The translations under genes and the position numbers were made by a program. Under the pieces are notes generated by a model. That model did no database searches. It was not told the origin of the DNA and saw only the letters and a list, made by a program, of their open reading frames with translations. Positions 29,792-31,133 of a stretch of DNA of 31,133 nucleotides are shown here, piece after piece (within the stretch, counting starts at the first letter, position 1; every line of letters begins with the position of its first letter). Origin of the DNA: CAZYSK01 sp964649415 (GTDB lineage: Bacteria > Chloroflexota > Anaerolineae > B4-G1); contig CAZYSK010000068.1 in the NCBI GenBank assembly GCA_964649415.1, forward strand, positions 1 through 31,133, in the 5' to 3' direction.

Positions 29792-31102
29792 CAGGCCCTC
29801 AAGTACGCCTGGTACGACGGCACCACCTGGATGATCCACACTGTGGACGGCAGTGGTCGGTACGATCGGGTGGGTGAGTACACCTCGCTGGCGCTGGACG
29901 CGAGTGCCCACCCGCACATCAGCTACTGGGACGGCGATTCCTGGGCCCTCAAGTACGCCTGGTACGACGGCACCACCTGGCTGAGCCAGACCGTGGATAG
30001 CGACCTGGGGATCTTTGGCGGCGACACCTCGCTGGCGCTGGACGGGAGCGGCAACCCGCGCATCAGCTACTTCGCCTACACCAACGAGGCCCTCAAGTAC
30101 GCCTGGTACAGCGGCACCACCTGGCTGAGCCAGACCGTGGATAGCGACCTGGGGCCCTTTGGCGGGCAGACCTCGCTGGCGCTGGATGGGAGCGGCAATC
30201 CCCGCATCAGCTACCACGACTGGAGCAGCAGCGACCTGAAGTACGCCTGGTACAGTGGCACCACATGGCTGAGCCAGACTGTGGACAGCAGCGGGTACGT
30301 GGGCCGGTACACCTCACTGGCGCTGGACGCGAGCGGCAACCCCCGCATCAGTTACGACGGCGACGACGCCCTCACGTACGCCTGGTACAGCGGCACCACG
30401 TGGCTCAAACAGACCGTGGATGGCAACGGGGGCTACTACACCTCGCTGGCGCTGGATGGCAGCGGCAATCCGCGCATCAGCTACTTCGACAGCACCAACC
30501 ACGTCCTCAAGTACGCCTGGTACAGCGGCACTACATGGTTCAACCAGACCGCGGACGGCAGCGCGCGGGTGGGCCAGCATGCCTCGCTGGCATTGGCCCC
30601 CACCGCCGCCTACACCCTGCACACCAGCTACTATGACGACGTCAACCGCGTCCTCAAATACGCCTGGTACAGCGGCACCACATGGGTGACCCAGACCGTG
30701 GACGGCAGCAGTTGGGACGTGGGCCAGTACACCTCGCTGGCGCTGGATGGAAGCGGCAACCCGCACATCAGCTACTACGACGGGGACAACTACGCCCTCA
30801 AGTACGCCTGGTACAGCGGCACCACCTGGCTCAAACAGACCGTGGACGGCGGTTGGCCCAATCGGGCGGGCGAGTACACCTCGCTGGCGCTGGACGGGAG
30901 CGGCAACCCGCACATCAGCTACTACGACGGCCGCAACGACGCTCTCAAGTACGCCTGGTACAGCGGCACCACATGGCTCAAACAGACCGTGGACAGCAGC
31001 CTGGGGAGCTGGGGCAGCTACACCTCGCTGGCGCTGGATGGGAGCGGCCACCCGCGCATCAGCTACTTCGATAGTGACAAGGGTGCATCTCTGAAACTGT
31101 GA
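29348..31102 (+). CDS. Secreted beta-propeller-like repeat protein 2, truncated
   Basis: The 584-residue product has the same signal peptide and first 148 residues as protein 1. About ten repeats of the HISYYD...LKYAWYSGTTW type follow, with different repeat order and detail, for example LKQTVD in place of LSQTVD in several units. The last repeat breaks off after ISYFDSDK, and the frame runs through unrelated sequence (GASLKL) to a stop. The LALHNYPY-like tail of protein 1 is missing. The break lies at 31080/31081, so the gene was probably interrupted by an insertion or rearrangement and may be non-functional at the surface. ATG 29348 has the same AAAGGAGA ribosome binding site as gene 1. Confidence 0.8.
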   Translation: MNTRRTAMALALAAGLALLTALLLGLRGGAALAQEAEARNLAPPVPNSPASPGMAAEGAAVQSGIPTRVDAPRYFADMTDRSLALDGDGHPHIAYGADHLYHAWYDGSTWHSEVVDEDWTAGVGRYAAIALEPTAPYTPHISYYDETNQALKYAWYDGTTWMIHTVDGSGRYDRVGEYTSLALDASAHPHISYWDGDSWALKYAWYDGTTWLSQTVDSDLGIFGGDTSLALDGSGNPRISYFAYTNEALKYAWYSGTTWLSQTVDSDLGPFGGQTSLALDGSGNPRISYHDWSSSDLKYAWYSGTTWLSQTVDSSGYVGRYTSLALDASGNPRISYDGDDALTYAWYSGTTWLKQTVDGNGGYYTSLALDGSGNPRISYFDSTNHVLKYAWYSGTTWFNQTADGSARVGQHASLALAPTAAYTLHTSYYDDVNRVLKYAWYSGTTWVTQTVDGSSWDVGQYTSLALDGSGNPHISYYDGDNYALKYAWYSGTTWLKQTVDGGWPNRAGEYTSLALDGSGNPHISYYDGRNDALKYAWYSGTTWLKQTVDSSLGSWGSYTSLALDGSGHPRISYFDSDKGASLKL

Positions 31103-31133
31103 GCACGAACGTTCATCTCTATGCTACCAAAGG
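31081..31133. other. Foreign-looking sequence after a breakpoint in propeller gene 2
   Basis: Up to 31080 the sequence follows a repeat unit that continues in gene 1 (27100-27115 region); from 31081, GGGTGCATCTCTGAAACTG and onward no longer match. The abrupt change is what the end of an inserted element would give. The window stops 53 bases later, so no transposase or opposite end can be seen. Confidence 0.4.

Overview
The window is GC-rich bacterial chromosome (roughly 60% G+C by eye) and most likely comes from a member of the Chloroflexota, probably an Anaerolineae-like lineage. This assignment is inference from style rather than from a marker gene. The clues are lipoproteins with long Pro/Thr/Glu linkers, a kinase fused to a TPR array, an FHA-ABC transporter fusion, secreted proteins ending in or carrying a 'YLPLL'-type motif, and palindromic intergenic repeats. 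There is no rRNA or tRNA gene, no CRISPR array and no complete insertion sequence.

Layout. 1-1732 is acyl-CoA metabolism: the 3' part of a thiolase, then a 3-hydroxybutyryl-CoA dehydrogenase. 1743-4520 encodes one large protein with two zinc ribbons, two FHA domains, an ABC ATPase and an ABC-2 membrane domain. 4535-5824 (minus strand) is a membrane-anchored C39-like peptidase. 6003-7406 is a lipoprotein metallophosphoesterase. 7554-10727 is a Ser/Thr kinase with about 15 TPRs, whose stop codon lies in a 37-bp palindromic tandem repeat. 10964-14210 is a two-gene restriction-modification candidate: a zinc-ribbon DNA methylase of the COG1743/DUF1156 type followed by a PD-(D/E)XK nuclease. 14207-17037 holds an M1-like metallopeptidase and a polytopic membrane protein.

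17038-17716 is a 679-bp intergenic region with a strong promoter, two adjacent terminator-like hairpins and a possible structured RNA between them. 17717-21148 is a polar amino acid ABC importer: a binding protein with two nearly identical fused domains, a permease and an ATPase. A second, convergent binding protein lies at 21319-22179. This locus is dotted with nine copies of a GGAC...GTCC repeat.

22493-31133 encodes secreted proteins: an uncharacterised one, a lipoprotein fusing a GH5-like and a GH114-like domain, and two beta-propeller-like repeat proteins. The two repeat genes share an identical 666-bp block covering promoter, leader and N-terminus. Between them lie relics of a GH114 gene and a membrane-protein gene. 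The second copy is cut short near the window edge, where foreign-looking sequence begins.

Functionally, the window combines phospho-signalling (kinase, FHA transporter), nutrient uptake, DNA defence and extracellular polysaccharide or cell-surface work. The most unusual elements are the homogenised tandem binding domains, the GGAC...GTCC repeat family, the candidate RNA at 17106-17285, the GH5-GH114 fusion, and the duplicated propeller locus with its gene debris.
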